A DNA stretch of 64,000 nucleotides, taken from positions 124,001 through 188,000 of the forward strand of contig ONCZ01000001.1 of assembly GCA_900316445.1 (NCBI GenBank), given 5' to 3'. Origin of the DNA: an uncultured Prevotellaceae bacterium (GTDB lineage Bacteria; Bacteroidota; Bacteroidia; Bacteroidales; Bacteroidaceae). Both the position numbers and the translations under genes were made by a program. Below, in pieces: positions 51,033-60,311 of the stretch. Within the stretch, counting starts at the first letter, position 1, and every line of letters begins with the position of its first letter. The notes beneath the pieces were generated by a model, which saw nothing but the letters and a program-made list of their open reading frames with translations, had not been told where the DNA came from and did no database searches.

Positions 51033-51995
51033 TAGCTTTAGAACGCCGCTTTTGTCAATTAGCCAATGAGTTGCAATGCCAAGGAATGAACAAATAATAA
51101 TCATTAGAATTGATAGCGTGTCGTGCCATTCTGTATATGCTGATGTAGCCCCATCAAGGACAAGAGAAAAGAATATTCCTTGAATCAGATAGATTTCCAA
51201 ACTCGCTATGCCAACTTTTCGAACAATAGGTGATATCCATTTTGTGTACTTAGACAATAAAATAAATAAAGTCAAGAAGAGGGGTAGGAGAAAACCTAAT
51301 GAGTAGTATTTGAAATTGTAGATTTGATGATGATATGGATAAAAATAAATGAAAAAAGGAATTCCCAAGATCAAGATATATAGGATATAATGACTAGGCA
51401 TGTTGTATTTTAGCCAATAGGCGCAAATCATTCCAAACACAAATGCAGGTATTCTATAAAGAATAAAAAAGTGAGATCTGTCTAATACTTCTTCTTTGTC
51501 GGTAAAATAATAGGCTGAAATATATAGACATACTATTATTACGCAGATGAAAGCAAACCATTTCTTGTCTATTAGTTTTTTTATAAATGGAGTTAGAAGA
51601 TAGAGTAGGATGATAGAGGGTATAAACCATTCTGCGTATTCTCTGCCAATCCAAAAACCGATTGTCGAATAACGAAATAAGAAAGTCAGGATATCATCAT
51701 GGGTGAGTAGCAAATTAGTGATGAACCCAATAATATAATAGGTAGGGAATATTCTTAAAAGCCTTTTTCTATAAAAATGCGCAAGATTGTCGTCTTTATC
51801 GAGTGAATAGAACAAACCAAATCCTGATACAAATAGAAAGATGTCAACGCCGGCAAAGCCATATTGAGCAATAAATCCTAATGGCTTAATTTGATTAAAA
51901 GTAAAATGCAGCATCATAATCCATAAGATAGACCATCCCATGAGCTCAGGACGATACGTAGATATATCTTTATAATTTATGAACTTTGTTTCCAT
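51027..51995 (-). CDS. Membrane O-acyltransferase (acyltransferase-3 family)
   Basis: 322 residues, about 10 helices. YRPELMGWSILWIMMLHFTF contains the family His; QYGFAGVDIFLFVSGFGLFYSL and RKRLLRIFPTYYI follow in the usual order. The N-terminus lies inside the end of a short membrane-protein frame upstream (51977-52138). Very AT-rich. It probably modifies the surface glycan; donor unknown. Confidence 0.88.
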   Translation of the reverse strand: METKFINYKDISTYRPELMGWSILWIMMLHFTFNQIKPLGFIAQYGFAGVDIFLFVSGFGLFYSLDKDDNLAHFYRKRLLRIFPTYYIIGFITNLLLTHDDILTFLFRYSTIGFWIGREYAEWFIPSIILLYLLTPFIKKLIDKKWFAFICVIIVCLYISAYYFTDKEEVLDRSHFFILYRIPAFVFGMICAYWLKYNMPSHYILYILILGIPFFIYFYPYHHQIYNFKYYSLGFLLPLFLTLFILLSKYTKWISPIVRKVGIASLEIYLIQGIFFSLVLDGATSAYTEWHDTLSILMIIICSFLGIATHWLIDKSGVLKLL

Positions 51996-52138
51996 GTTAG
52001 TTCCTTTTCTTTATAAAATATTATGGGTATTGTACATAAAATGACTGGTATAAGAATCCTGATAAGTATATAAGCGAGATAATGCGAAATAATATGCTTT
52101 AGGAGATTATCCATATAATCATCGGCAATCTTGACCAT
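51977..52138 (-). CDS. Possible 53-residue membrane protein
   Basis: ATG at 52138, TAA at 51977-51979. Sequence MVKIADDYMDNLLKHIISHY followed by a hydrophobic helix (LAYILIRILIPVILCTIPIIFY) and a basic tail KEKELTWKQSS. It lies 43 bases downstream of a good promoter and overlaps the acyltransferase start by 19 bases, so it may be the first gene of that operon. Too short for family assignment; it could be a chance frame in AT-rich DNA. Confidence 0.42.
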   Translation of the reverse strand: MVKIADDYMDNLLKHIISHYLAYILIRILIPVILCTIPIIFYKEKELTWKQSS

Positions 52139-52180
52139 ATCGTTGTATAATTTCGTTTATACCTATACTTTTTTTACTTG

Positions 52181-52212
52181 CAAAGATAATGATAGATATT
52201 AATCTCTCCAAA
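52181..52212 (-). promoter_or_regulatory. Promoter of the small-ORF/acyltransferase operon
   Basis: Minus strand TTTG (52209-52212), 20 bases, TATCTTTG (52181-52188). The leader to the acyltransferase ATG would be about 180 bases and includes the small frame. Confidence 0.75.
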
Positions 52213-52398
52213 TATAATGGAAGATTTTTTTATTTTTGTTTGTTAAATATTGCAAATTTGTTAAAAAGGGGATAGATAAAAAGTAATTTCGCATGTAAAT
52301 GAGCATATTGTACTTCAGTTGTTGGACGAAAAGCATTGCTCAGTTGGAAATTTCCTATACGGAAATGCATGTACGATAGTAAAATATTATCAGAATCA
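52213..52398. other. Non-coding AT-rich interval
   Basis: Between the divergent promoters at 52181-52212 and 52399-52430. No family-like frame on either strand; one short frame (SCWTKSIAQLE...) is not recognisable. Confidence 0.5.
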
Positions 52399-52430
52399 TT
52401 TGGTGATTTAATAAATATGTTTTAATTTTG
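52399..52430 (+). promoter_or_regulatory. Promoter of the rightward acyltransferase gene
   Basis: TTTG (52399-52402), 20 bases, TAATTTTG (52423-52430), followed by CAG; 44 bases before the ATG at 52475. Confidence 0.75.
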
Positions 52431-52474
52431 CAGACGAAGTGATTGTTGCTGATTTTTTTTAATAAATAAATTGT

Positions 52475-53533
52475 ATGAAAAGGGAAGGTAATTGGGATTT
52501 TGTGAAATTTTTACTTATGTTTTTTATTGTTTTTGGTCATATTTGTCCAGCAAATCCAGAAATGTGGACGCCTGTAACAAGAGTTATAGGCTTGTTCGCT
52601 ATACCTCTATTTTTCTTCATTAGTGGTTTTTTTCAATCAAAAGTAGATAGTTATAAGACATTGATTGATAGATATAAAAAGAATATCTTCCGAATCGTTA
52701 TTCCTATGTTATCGTGGGGAATAATATATGTTATTTTTTCTTCAATAAAGCAGTTCGCTGGTATTTCATATAACATAGCAGATGTTTGGTCGTTCTATAA
52801 ATATACTCCATTCTATATTATGGGTTTTTATTGGTTCTTGACTGCATTGATCTTTTGTCAGATAATTGGCTCTGTTTTGTCTCTCATTATAAATAGTAAT
52901 ATAAAAACTGGTTTTTTTTTATTGTTGACAAGTTTTCCTTTTTTTTGTTTATTACCTCCTAATTTTATAGAGCATTATCATTTTTCATTTATTTGGTTTT
53001 TTTATGGTATGGGTATGCTGTATCGTCAATTGGGAAAAGATTGGTTGTCGCATGAATATGGTGTTATAATCCAACTCAGTATGTCGATTATGACGATAAT
53101 TCTTTTGTTTGGAATTGGTATTTATTTTATGCCGAGTGATACATTTTATTATAAAAGCAATCTCGTCGCAAATACTTTATTTTCTTTTGTGGTAAAGAGA
53201 TATGCTCTATATTTTATAATATCGCTTTTAATGTTGTTTTGGATGCATCAATTCTATAAACGATTTAAGGATAAAGTGATTATACAGATATTAGCATCGT
53301 GGGGCCTTGATACCTTGTTTATTTATTGTTCTCATATGTTATTTCTTGAGTTTATATACAAACCAAGTATATTACCTATTTTATACTATGTAGATGGTTC
53401 TGTTTTTGAGCGCATAATGCAACATCTTATTGGGGCTCTTTTGTCTTTAGCGCTCTATTGGGGATTGCAGTGCGTATGCATTTTTCTTAAAAGATTAAAA
53501 TTTGCTAGGATGTTTCTGATGGGTATGAAATAG
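52475..53533 (+). CDS. Membrane O-acyltransferase (acyltransferase-3 family)
   Basis: 352 residues, about 10 helices. WDFVKFLLMFFIVFGHICP holds the family His; IPLFFFISGFFQSKV follows. A single-gene unit by its own promoter, ending 14 bases from a convergent acyltransferase gene. GC is among the lowest in the window (long T runs). Presumably acetylates the glycan. Confidence 0.88.
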   Translation: MKREGNWDFVKFLLMFFIVFGHICPANPEMWTPVTRVIGLFAIPLFFFISGFFQSKVDSYKTLIDRYKKNIFRIVIPMLSWGIIYVIFSSIKQFAGISYNIADVWSFYKYTPFYIMGFYWFLTALIFCQIIGSVLSLIINSNIKTGFFLLLTSFPFFCLLPPNFIEHYHFSFIWFFYGMGMLYRQLGKDWLSHEYGVIIQLSMSIMTIILLFGIGIYFMPSDTFYYKSNLVANTLFSFVVKRYALYFIISLLMLFWMHQFYKRFKDKVIIQILASWGLDTLFIYCSHMLFLEFIYKPSILPILYYVDGSVFERIMQHLIGALLSLALYWGLQCVCIFLKRLKFARMFLMGMK

Positions 53534-53547
53534 ATACAGTTCTTCTA

Positions 53548-54504
53548 TCATCGAAAGTCCGTGGTGAATTTCCTAAAGACATATATTCCCTTGTTCCAGA
53601 TATATGCGAACAATATGCAGATTGTGCTTCTCGATAAAAAGAGAATAACTTCATTCTGAGCATTAGGGATAAATGTGCTATAGTCTATGATAAAGAATTC
53701 AAGTGTATGAAAGCAGAGTATGGTTAATGACATTTTTCCCAATGATGAAATAACTCTTCCTATTATATGATGAGATATGCATTTAGCAATAATATAGATG
53801 AGTGTCGTACCAAAACAACCAGCTAAGATGTCAATAGGATAACATTTATACATACAGACGCACATGTCAATCCCAAAATAATGTAATTGAATAAACCAGC
53901 ATAAACAACATAATATGATGAGTAATTTGTTAATACTATGTTTATTTATATAATTGCCAATCATATAAAATGTTATTGCAGATAAGCCTGGTAAAATACA
54001 AAAAGGAAGGCTAATAACATATCTGTCAATTAAGATAGCAATAACTGCAACACAAAGAGATATTGTATATCTGAATTTACATTTATTTACAATTGTATTA
54101 TAAATAGTTCTACACCAAAAAAGTGCAGGTAAAAACCAAAGAGGGCCTATTTTGGGCATAGAAGAAAAAAATAACGATGTATGAGTTCCTCCAGACCCCC
54201 AAATAATAGCAAGTAGTCCATACTTTAGTGATAATTGTGGTATCGGAGAACGATAGGATAAAAATATGATAAGAAAAAGAGATGTTAGGATATATGGTAT
54301 AATGATTCTTCTTCCATCGAAAACCATCTTTTGAATAATCTTGTTATCTCTTTTATAAAAATATCCCGAAAGAATGAAAAATAGTGGCATATGAAAAGAG
54401 TATATCAAATTATGGATAGTATTACTTGTTAGGAATGTATGTCCCGCAATAACTGCACAGATACCAATCCCTTTCATAATGTCAATAGACAAGTCCCTTT
54501 CCAT
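53548..54504 (-). CDS. Membrane O-acyltransferase (acyltransferase-3 family), last gene of the Wzx/Wzy operon
   Basis: 318 residues, about 9-10 helices. IDIMKGIGICAVIAGHTFL holds the family His; FHMPLFFILSGYFYKRDNK follows. It comes 7 bases after the GT2 stop, at the end of the long leftward operon that includes Wzz, Wzy, three GT2 and Wzx, so its product likely modifies the polymer built there. Confidence 0.88.
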   Translation of the reverse strand: MERDLSIDIMKGIGICAVIAGHTFLTSNTIHNLIYSFHMPLFFILSGYFYKRDNKIIQKMVFDGRRIIIPYILTSLFLIIFLSYRSPIPQLSLKYGLLAIIWGSGGTHTSLFFSSMPKIGPLWFLPALFWCRTIYNTIVNKCKFRYTISLCVAVIAILIDRYVISLPFCILPGLSAITFYMIGNYINKHSINKLLIILCCLCWFIQLHYFGIDMCVCMYKCYPIDILAGCFGTTLIYIIAKCISHHIIGRVISSLGKMSLTILCFHTLEFFIIDYSTFIPNAQNEVILFLSRSTICILFAYIWNKGIYVFRKFTTDFR

Positions 54505-54511
54505 GTGTTAT

Positions 54512-55507
54512 TTATATATGTGATATAATTCTTTGCTGAATTCTCCAACTGATTTTCTCTTTCCTGGAGAAGAAGCAGATTGGTGGCAATAAGACTAATA
54601 GAAATAGGAATCGGTACCATGTGGCATGGTGAATGTTGCTAATAGCAATATTGATGATTTTAGACCAAAAAAGGAACCAATATTTAATCGAGGAAAGATT
54701 AATGAGCTCTGTAAGACAACTGAATAGATTTGCGCATAGAAATATACGCCGGGAAGTTGAACTCTGACGATTTCCTTTGATGTCATGATAATAGTCATTA
54801 GATGCGGAAAGTCGTGACAGAAGTCGTTTTTTATTCATATCTTTAGTAACGGATGTCATAATACTTTCCTCGCGGATATTGTAGATGTAAGTACCTTTTG
54901 TAGTAAATGAAGCCGCTTTTGTATACTTACTAAAAAAGAATACCCAATACATATCCTCATGGAGCAGCCCCTCTGGAAAGTATAGATTGTATTGTAAAAT
55001 AAGAGATCGTTTGATTAGACGATTCCATGCGGAAGTTATGACCTTTTGCAACATGATGTCCTCTAAATCTTTTTTATTATCACAGAATTCAGGAATCTTA
55101 TTGCTAAAGGCATATGGACTAAGAGCCTCGTTATTGCTAAGAATATTACCTTGAACAAAATCTGCTGACGGATATTTTTTTGCAAGTGTTATAAGGGTTT
55201 CAATACAATCCGAAGTAATAGCGTCGTCACTATCGAGGAAATATAGGTAGTCACCTTTTGTGGCGTTAATGCCAGTATTTCGTGCTCCAGATAATCCCTT
55301 ATTTTTTTCGTGGTGAATAATTTTGAATGTTATATGACCTGAATACTGCTTAATGTAGTTTTTCGCTTTCTCGACACTATCATCTTGCCCACAATCATCC
55401 ACAAGTATACATTCAATACTCTGGAATGTTTGGGCTGCAATAGAATCAAGGCACCTGACAATAAAACCAGATACATTATATACAGGAACGATAATACTTA
55501 CTTTCAT
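54512..55507 (-). CDS. Glycosyltransferase family 2
   Basis: 331 residues. VSIIVPVYNVSGFIVRCLDSIAAQ, ECILVDDCGQDDS, LSGARNTGINATKG and the DXD DYLYFLDSDDAI. Then LLHEDMYWVFFFSKY gives the ED motif. A C-terminal hydrophobic stretch (WYRFLFLLVLLPPICFF) contacts the membrane. ATGA overlap with wzx upstream, so it is made together with the flippase and probably adds a late residue. Confidence 0.9.
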   Translation of the reverse strand: MKVSIIVPVYNVSGFIVRCLDSIAAQTFQSIECILVDDCGQDDSVEKAKNYIKQYSGHITFKIIHHEKNKGLSGARNTGINATKGDYLYFLDSDDAITSDCIETLITLAKKYPSADFVQGNILSNNEALSPYAFSNKIPEFCDNKKDLEDIMLQKVITSAWNRLIKRSLILQYNLYFPEGLLHEDMYWVFFFSKYTKAASFTTKGTYIYNIREESIMTSVTKDMNKKRLLSRLSASNDYYHDIKGNRQSSTSRRIFLCANLFSCLTELINLSSIKYWFLFWSKIINIAISNIHHATWYRFLFLLVLLPPICFFSRKEKISWRIQQRIISHI

Positions 55508-57054
55508 ATACGATGGAAAATGATATTAATAATGCGTTGGGTAAAACGGCGCATACCGGAGGTCAGTATGAATAATAATATGTATGTTATTATAGTATAA
55601 AGAATAAAAGCCATGATAATTTTGTATGTGATTTCGATAATATGTTTGAAATCTATAATTGGTTTACAATATGTCTTGTAGAAAGAGAAAACTATAATAG
55701 CTATGACTGCCAACACTACGATGTGAATAATATATTGACTATAATAGAGTATGGGAGATGCTTTAATTCCTTTATGAAAAGTGTAGTAGGGTTTCCATAG
55801 TAGGACAATCACAATTTGGCTTAGAAGACCTCCTAATAGGATTCCATTAAGCCCCCAATAATAACCAAATAAAATAGAACCGCCAAGATGAAGACAAGCC
55901 TCGATAATTGGAGCCCAAACATCTGCGAATAATTGATATGCATTTTTGAAAGAGTCAACAACCGAGCGAGACATTCGAATAAACATACCTATGACTAAAA
56001 GAATAAGCGTGTTATCACTTAATAGATACTTGTCACCAATCCATAGCGTAATGAATGGCGTTATAGATATATATAATCCAAAGCAGGCCAAGGCTGCAAT
56101 CCAAATCCTGGAGGTAAACAGCTCCCAAAAGACTTCAATAGTATGTTGTTTGTTATTATCAGCAACTAAGTTTCCTATAGATGCTCCCATTCCTTCAAAT
56201 ATTACGTTTATTAAGGTTGCTACATAACCTATTAGCATCATGTAATTGCCATAATAGGTTACCATCGATAAAGAGACAAATGCATAAATAATCAATGGAC
56301 TTGTCTTTTCTAAAACAAAAAGTGCTATTTTATGAACAAATACCTGCTTGGTTTTTGTAATTAGTCCTTTGTATTTTTTTAATAGTATTACGGCAGATTC
56401 ATTAGAGTGTTTAAGCCAAGGATATTCCTTGTTAATCACATGATTGATTGCTAAAACTGTAAGAATATTACTAATGAACTCAAATATAATCCAGCTCCAA
56501 ATGCCCCATTTAAGAACAATTAAACACAATATTTGTAGAAAAACCTTACCATATCGAATTCCATGTCCCCATGGCATTAATTTGTAATTTTTCTGATCTG
56601 CTTGAATAAGGACTTGTCGATAGTTCCACAGATAACTGAAAATAGAACCACTTAGGAACACGATATAAGCTAAATAAATATATAGTGATCCGCATTCGGT
56701 ATTTGGAAATATGAATGGTAAAGCTATCAATACAGGTATACTTAATCCGCATAGTATCCAGGCTATCCTTTTATAAAGCCAACCTTGTACACTTAATATG
56801 TCACATATTTCTTGATGATTATTGTCATGAATTGGCTGATAGAGTGAGGTGGCCATTGCAATACCAATACCCAACTCTGCCAAATTAAGAAAACTAAGGA
56901 TATTGCCAAGCGTTGTATTCAAACCAATGACTTCATCCCCAAGGTAGTCTAGAAATACTTTTCGTGAATAGAAACCCACGAAAATCTGTATAAGGAACAG
57001 AATTAGTGACATACGACCATTCTGTATGGTTCTTTTTGTGCGGGTTTCTGTCAT
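55504..57054 (-). CDS. Wzx-type lipid-linked oligosaccharide flippase
   Basis: 516 residues from ATG at 57054 (MTETRTKRT), 4 bases after the upstream GT2 stop. About 14 helices. VGFYSRKVFLDYLGDEVIGLNTTLGNILSFLNLAELGIGIAMA is the conserved start of MOP-superfamily polysaccharide transporters in this phylum (shown here only as its shorter parts, e.g. LNLAELGIG). It moves the lipid-linked repeat unit across the inner membrane. With Wzy and Wzz on the same strand it completes a Wzy-dependent assembly line. Confidence 0.9.
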   Translation of the reverse strand: MTETRTKRTIQNGRMSLILFLIQIFVGFYSRKVFLDYLGDEVIGLNTTLGNILSFLNLAELGIGIAMATSLYQPIHDNNHQEICDILSVQGWLYKRIAWILCGLSIPVLIALPFIFPNTECGSLYIYLAYIVFLSGSIFSYLWNYRQVLIQADQKNYKLMPWGHGIRYGKVFLQILCLIVLKWGIWSWIIFEFISNILTVLAINHVINKEYPWLKHSNESAVILLKKYKGLITKTKQVFVHKIALFVLEKTSPLIIYAFVSLSMVTYYGNYMMLIGYVATLINVIFEGMGASIGNLVADNNKQHTIEVFWELFTSRIWIAALACFGLYISITPFITLWIGDKYLLSDNTLILLVIGMFIRMSRSVVDSFKNAYQLFADVWAPIIEACLHLGGSILFGYYWGLNGILLGGLLSQIVIVLLWKPYYTFHKGIKASPILYYSQYIIHIVVLAVIAIIVFSFYKTYCKPIIDFKHIIEITYKIIMAFILYTIITYILLFILTSGMRRFTQRIINIIFHRI

Positions 57055-57058
57055 TAAC

Positions 57059-58231
57059 TTATGTGTTGTGTTCTGTGTGGATAAAATCGGTGTTCGTGCG
57101 ATCAATATGTAGCACATTTTTAAACATCCTTAATACAAGTCCTGGAAAAGCAAGAACTTTACTAAAAGACCGAATGCGTAACTGGCTAGGGATGGCAATG
57201 AATAAGGATACAGCTAACACACCCAAAAGAATCCACCATTTCTCACACCATTCAGGAACGGTCAGTGTGACAATGATAGAAATACCAGTGAGCAGAACGA
57301 TCAAAATAGAGCGAGGAATGAGTGCTTGCTGGATGGTTTTGTCGATGAAATTTATTTTTCCATGAATTATGGCATTGGGAATCTTTGGGAGATTACTCAA
57401 CAGACTTTGTACCTGTGCCGTCATCCAACGCATGCGTTGACGTTGGAAATTGTCTTGGCTGCTAACCTTTTCGTCGAATACATGAATGTCGGGTGCGTAT
57501 TTGATATAGACTTCTTGATGGAGCAAGAGCGCTTCCATCTCACGATCTTCACCTGCTGTGGATAGTTGGAAGACATTCTTCTTGAAAAGCTCATATTTGA
57601 AGCACATGCCAGAACCAATCAACGCAGAGGATAGGCCTAAGCGATTATGAGCCTTGCGGAAGATGGTGTTGTTGATTTCCTCACTGGCTCCATCGAGCAC
57701 CGCCACATCGTTATCAGCGTTTTTGGCACAACGATGACATTGGATAGCATCATAGACCGTACATAGGATGTTCAATTGGGACAAGAAATCGGGACGAACC
57801 ACATTGTCAGCATCGAGTACCACTACATGGTCAAAATCGCCTCTGACCTCGTTGATGGCATATTGCATTGCCTTGGCCTTGGAACTCTTTTCGAAAACAG
57901 GTTCAAGGATGGTAATAGGCAGCTTGCGCAGATAGTCATTTGTTTCTGGTCGCATGTGGTCGGAGATGACGGTTACCGTATAATGTGTCATTGGATAGTC
58001 TTGCAACAGGAAATTTTCCACTGCATTAATGATGACACGGTCTTCCTTGTATGCAGGATATAAAATGAGAAATCTGCATTGCTTATTGCTGAGGGCAGCT
58101 GCATGGGCTGCTATATGATCTTCTTTATCGTAAAATAGGGATATAACTGCAAAGAACACCACATAGGCTACAGATCCTGCGATAATTATCCAAAGGATAA
58201 TGTCGATACTATGTAGAACAGACCAAATCAT
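57059..58231 (-). CDS. Membrane-bound processive-type GT2
   Basis: 390 residues. One N-terminal helix (IDIILWIIIAGSVAYVVFFAVISL), GT2 domain with VVVLDADNVV (DXD), STAGEDREMEALLL (TED-like ED) and QRQRMRW (QxxRW), then at least two C-terminal helices (LIVLLTGISIIVTLTV, WWILLGVLAVSLFIAI). The D, D, D, QxxRW set and membrane layout are like cellulose/hyaluronan-type synthases. Tandem paralogue of the protein at 58228. It may polymerise or add one residue at the membrane. Confidence 0.9.
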   Translation of the reverse strand: MIWSVLHSIDIILWIIIAGSVAYVVFFAVISLFYDKEDHIAAHAAALSNKQCRFLILYPAYKEDRVIINAVENFLLQDYPMTHYTVTVISDHMRPETNDYLRKLPITILEPVFEKSSKAKAMQYAINEVRGDFDHVVVLDADNVVRPDFLSQLNILCTVYDAIQCHRCAKNADNDVAVLDGASEEINNTIFRKAHNRLGLSSALIGSGMCFKYELFKKNVFQLSTAGEDREMEALLLHQEVYIKYAPDIHVFDEKVSSQDNFQRQRMRWMTAQVQSLLSNLPKIPNAIIHGKINFIDKTIQQALIPRSILIVLLTGISIIVTLTVPEWCEKWWILLGVLAVSLFIAIPSQLRIRSFSKVLAFPGLVLRMFKNVLHIDRTNTDFIHTEHNT

Positions 58232-59376
58232 CTCTTTTTGCGCAACAGATTGGGCTTATAATGGTTCCACAAGCGTTTGAGGGGATCACGCAAGAATGTT
58301 TTTTCCCACATTTCTGCTACCAGATAGTCTGGCGTAGCTAATGCAAAGATAAAGAGGGCGAGGGCACCAAGGGTCCACCATTTGATGACCAAGGTCATAT
58401 AGATGAATGGGAGGACGATACTCATGACCAGAATAATGGCCATCATCGTGGTGCGGGGAACGAGCATCCATTGAATAATTTTATCGGCCAGATCATATTG
58501 TTTCCGGAAAATGGCTCCAGGTAGGAATTTGATGTTTCTGATGAAATTATGGAACTGCTCCGAAGCCCAACGACCGCGCTGTTGGTTCAATTTTGCTGTC
58601 GTACGTTTTTTCTCACCATAGACATAAATATCATCGAAATAATCGATAAAGATTTCCTGACGGAGAAGTAAGGCTTCGAGTTCTTTATCCTCTCCTGCGG
58701 TACGGGCTTTCATAACGTTGGCCTTAAACCATGTGAAATCGTAGGCGATGCCTGAGCCCGCTAAAGCAGAAGATAAACCAACATTGATGTGCCCACGGCG
58801 GAAGATAGCGTTATTGATTTCTTCGAAGATCGAACCTAAAAGTGCTGCGGTGGTATCCCGGTTCCTTGAGATACGGTGCATTTGAATCGCCTTGGTCGCA
58901 GCCGTCTCAAAGGCATCGTTGACCTTTGCTAAGAAATCTTGTTCCACAATGTTGTCGGCATCAATTATCAACGCAATATCGTAAATTTTGAATTCAGGGA
59001 GGTTGAGAATGGCATATTGTAAAGATTTCGCTTTGGTACTCTCCTCGAAGTTAGGCGTGAGGAGGGTAATAGGGTATTGGGCTAAACGCATATTGGTCAT
59101 CTCTTCCTGGTGGTCGGAGATGACTGTCACATCGAACATACGTTGAGGATAGGCTTGGGATAGGATAGAGATGACCGCCTGTTCAATAACCATATCTTGG
59201 TGATACGAGGGAATCAAAACGACAATACGATTCAGTTTCTTGGAACGAGGGGATTCATGATTTTTGTTGAACAAAGAAGCAACTGTAAAGATTCCCAAAT
59301 AGATGACAGTGACTGCCACTATGATGAACAAGACGATGTCCGTATAAATCATTATGTCCCAGAAGGTAATGCTCAT
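58228..59376 (-). CDS. Membrane-bound processive-type GT2, tandem paralogue
   Basis: 382 residues with the same plan: N-terminal helix (TDIVLFIIVAVTVIYLGIFTVASL), LIIDADNIV (DXD), TAGEDKELEALLL, NQQRGRWASEQ (QxxRW), and C-terminal helices. Shared spacing shows a duplication with the neighbour at 57059-58231, which its stop overlaps by 4 bases. The pair could act in sequence or as a heteromer; this is inference. Confidence 0.9.
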   Translation of the reverse strand: MSITFWDIMIYTDIVLFIIVAVTVIYLGIFTVASLFNKNHESPRSKKLNRIVVLIPSYHQDMVIEQAVISILSQAYPQRMFDVTVISDHQEEMTNMRLAQYPITLLTPNFEESTKAKSLQYAILNLPEFKIYDIALIIDADNIVEQDFLAKVNDAFETAATKAIQMHRISRNRDTTAALLGSIFEEINNAIFRRGHINVGLSSALAGSGIAYDFTWFKANVMKARTAGEDKELEALLLRQEIFIDYFDDIYVYGEKKRTTAKLNQQRGRWASEQFHNFIRNIKFLPGAIFRKQYDLADKIIQWMLVPRTTMMAIILVMSIVLPFIYMTLVIKWWTLGALALFIFALATPDYLVAEMWEKTFLRDPLKRLWNHYKPNLLRKKR

Positions 59377-59388
59377 ATCCTTTTTTGT

Positions 59389-60285
59389 TTATAGTTTAAT
59401 GTTTATAGATGTGTTTTGTTTCAAGATAAAATCTAAGAGGCCATGAAGGGTGGCCTTTAGGAGGTCAAAACGGGAGAAGAATGTTTTTTTCGCGATGTCA
59501 CGAAGGGCAACGATACCTATGAGGTAGATGTATGCCAACGTCTTGTTAAACTCTTGAGGATTACGACGGACTAAGAGGAGCCTGTTGCGTGTAAGGTAAT
59601 AGGTGCGAAGGGGACTGTTCTGACCAGTAGCTTGGCTCTCCTTATGATAAATGGTACACTTGGGCTCGTACCAGATTTGATAACCTGCTCGAATGAACAT
59701 TATGGACCAGTCTAACTCTTCATAATAGAGGAAATAACATTCAGGCATGAGGCCGACCTTGTCGATGGCATCCCGGCGAATGAACATCGCAGCGCCATGG
59801 GCGTAAGGGGTAGGGCGGGCTGTGTCGTACTGTCCATGATCTTCCTCATTGAAACCGATGGCGTGATTGCGAATGGATATTCTGGATAATCTGGTATATC
59901 CTGCATACTGGATGGGATTGTTACCCCAAGCAAATCTTATTTTTGGACAGACTATACCAATGTCTGGCGAGGAAATCATTCGGTCTATCAGAAACTGAAT
60001 GTTGAATTCCTTAAAGATAGTATCATTATTGATTAAAAAAAGATATTTCCCTTGAGCAGACTGTATACCTAAATTATTTCCACCTGCAAAGCCAAGATTC
60101 CTTTCGCTTTGGATGACTTTGACTTGTGGATATCGTTGAGCAATAGTTTCTGCTTCTTGATTTTTTGAGGCATTATCAACCACAATCACCTCCATGTTTT
60201 CATTGAAGGGGATGGTCTCAATCAATGCACAGGTATCTTCCAGTCCATTATAATTGATGGTAACTATAGAAACCTCAATCTTCAA
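59389..60285 (-). CDS. Glycosyltransferase family 2, rhamnosyltransferase-like
   Basis: 298 residues. VSIVTINYNGLEDTCALIETIP, EVIVVDNASKNQEAE, SERNLGFAGGNNLGIQSA, LFLINNDTIF (NDD-type DXD) and YEELDWSIMFIRAGY are typical of the WbbL-type rhamnosyltransferase branch. No ATG precedes the first block; the probable start is a TTG at 60283-60285 within a TTGAAGATTGA simple repeat. It comes 12 bases before the tandem GT2 pair and 26 bases after wzy. Confidence 0.88.
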   Translation of the reverse strand: MKIEVSIVTINYNGLEDTCALIETIPFNENMEVIVVDNASKNQEAETIAQRYPQVKVIQSERNLGFAGGNNLGIQSAQGKYLFLINNDTIFKEFNIQFLIDRMISSPDIGIVCPKIRFAWGNNPIQYAGYTRLSRISIRNHAIGFNEEDHGQYDTARPTPYAHGAAMFIRRDAIDKVGLMPECYFLYYEELDWSIMFIRAGYQIWYEPKCTIYHKESQATGQNSPLRTYYLTRNRLLLVRRNPQEFNKTLAYIYLIGIVALRDIAKKTFFSRFDLLKATLHGLLDFILKQNTSINIKL

Positions 60286-60309
60286 TTTTCAATCTTCAAT
60301 TATCAATGT
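60279..60309. repeat. TTGAAGATTGA simple repeat at the start of a GT2 gene
   Basis: Minus strand reads ATTGATAATTGAAGATTGA followed by AAATTGAAGATTGAG. It fills the intercistronic space and provides the TTG start codon. Confidence 0.75.
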
Positions 60310-60311
60310 AC

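Noticed and set aside
52301-52381. Short plus-strand frame (SCWTKSIAQLE) as a gene or transposase remnant
   Set aside because: Too short, no recognisable similarity and in AT-rich DNA.
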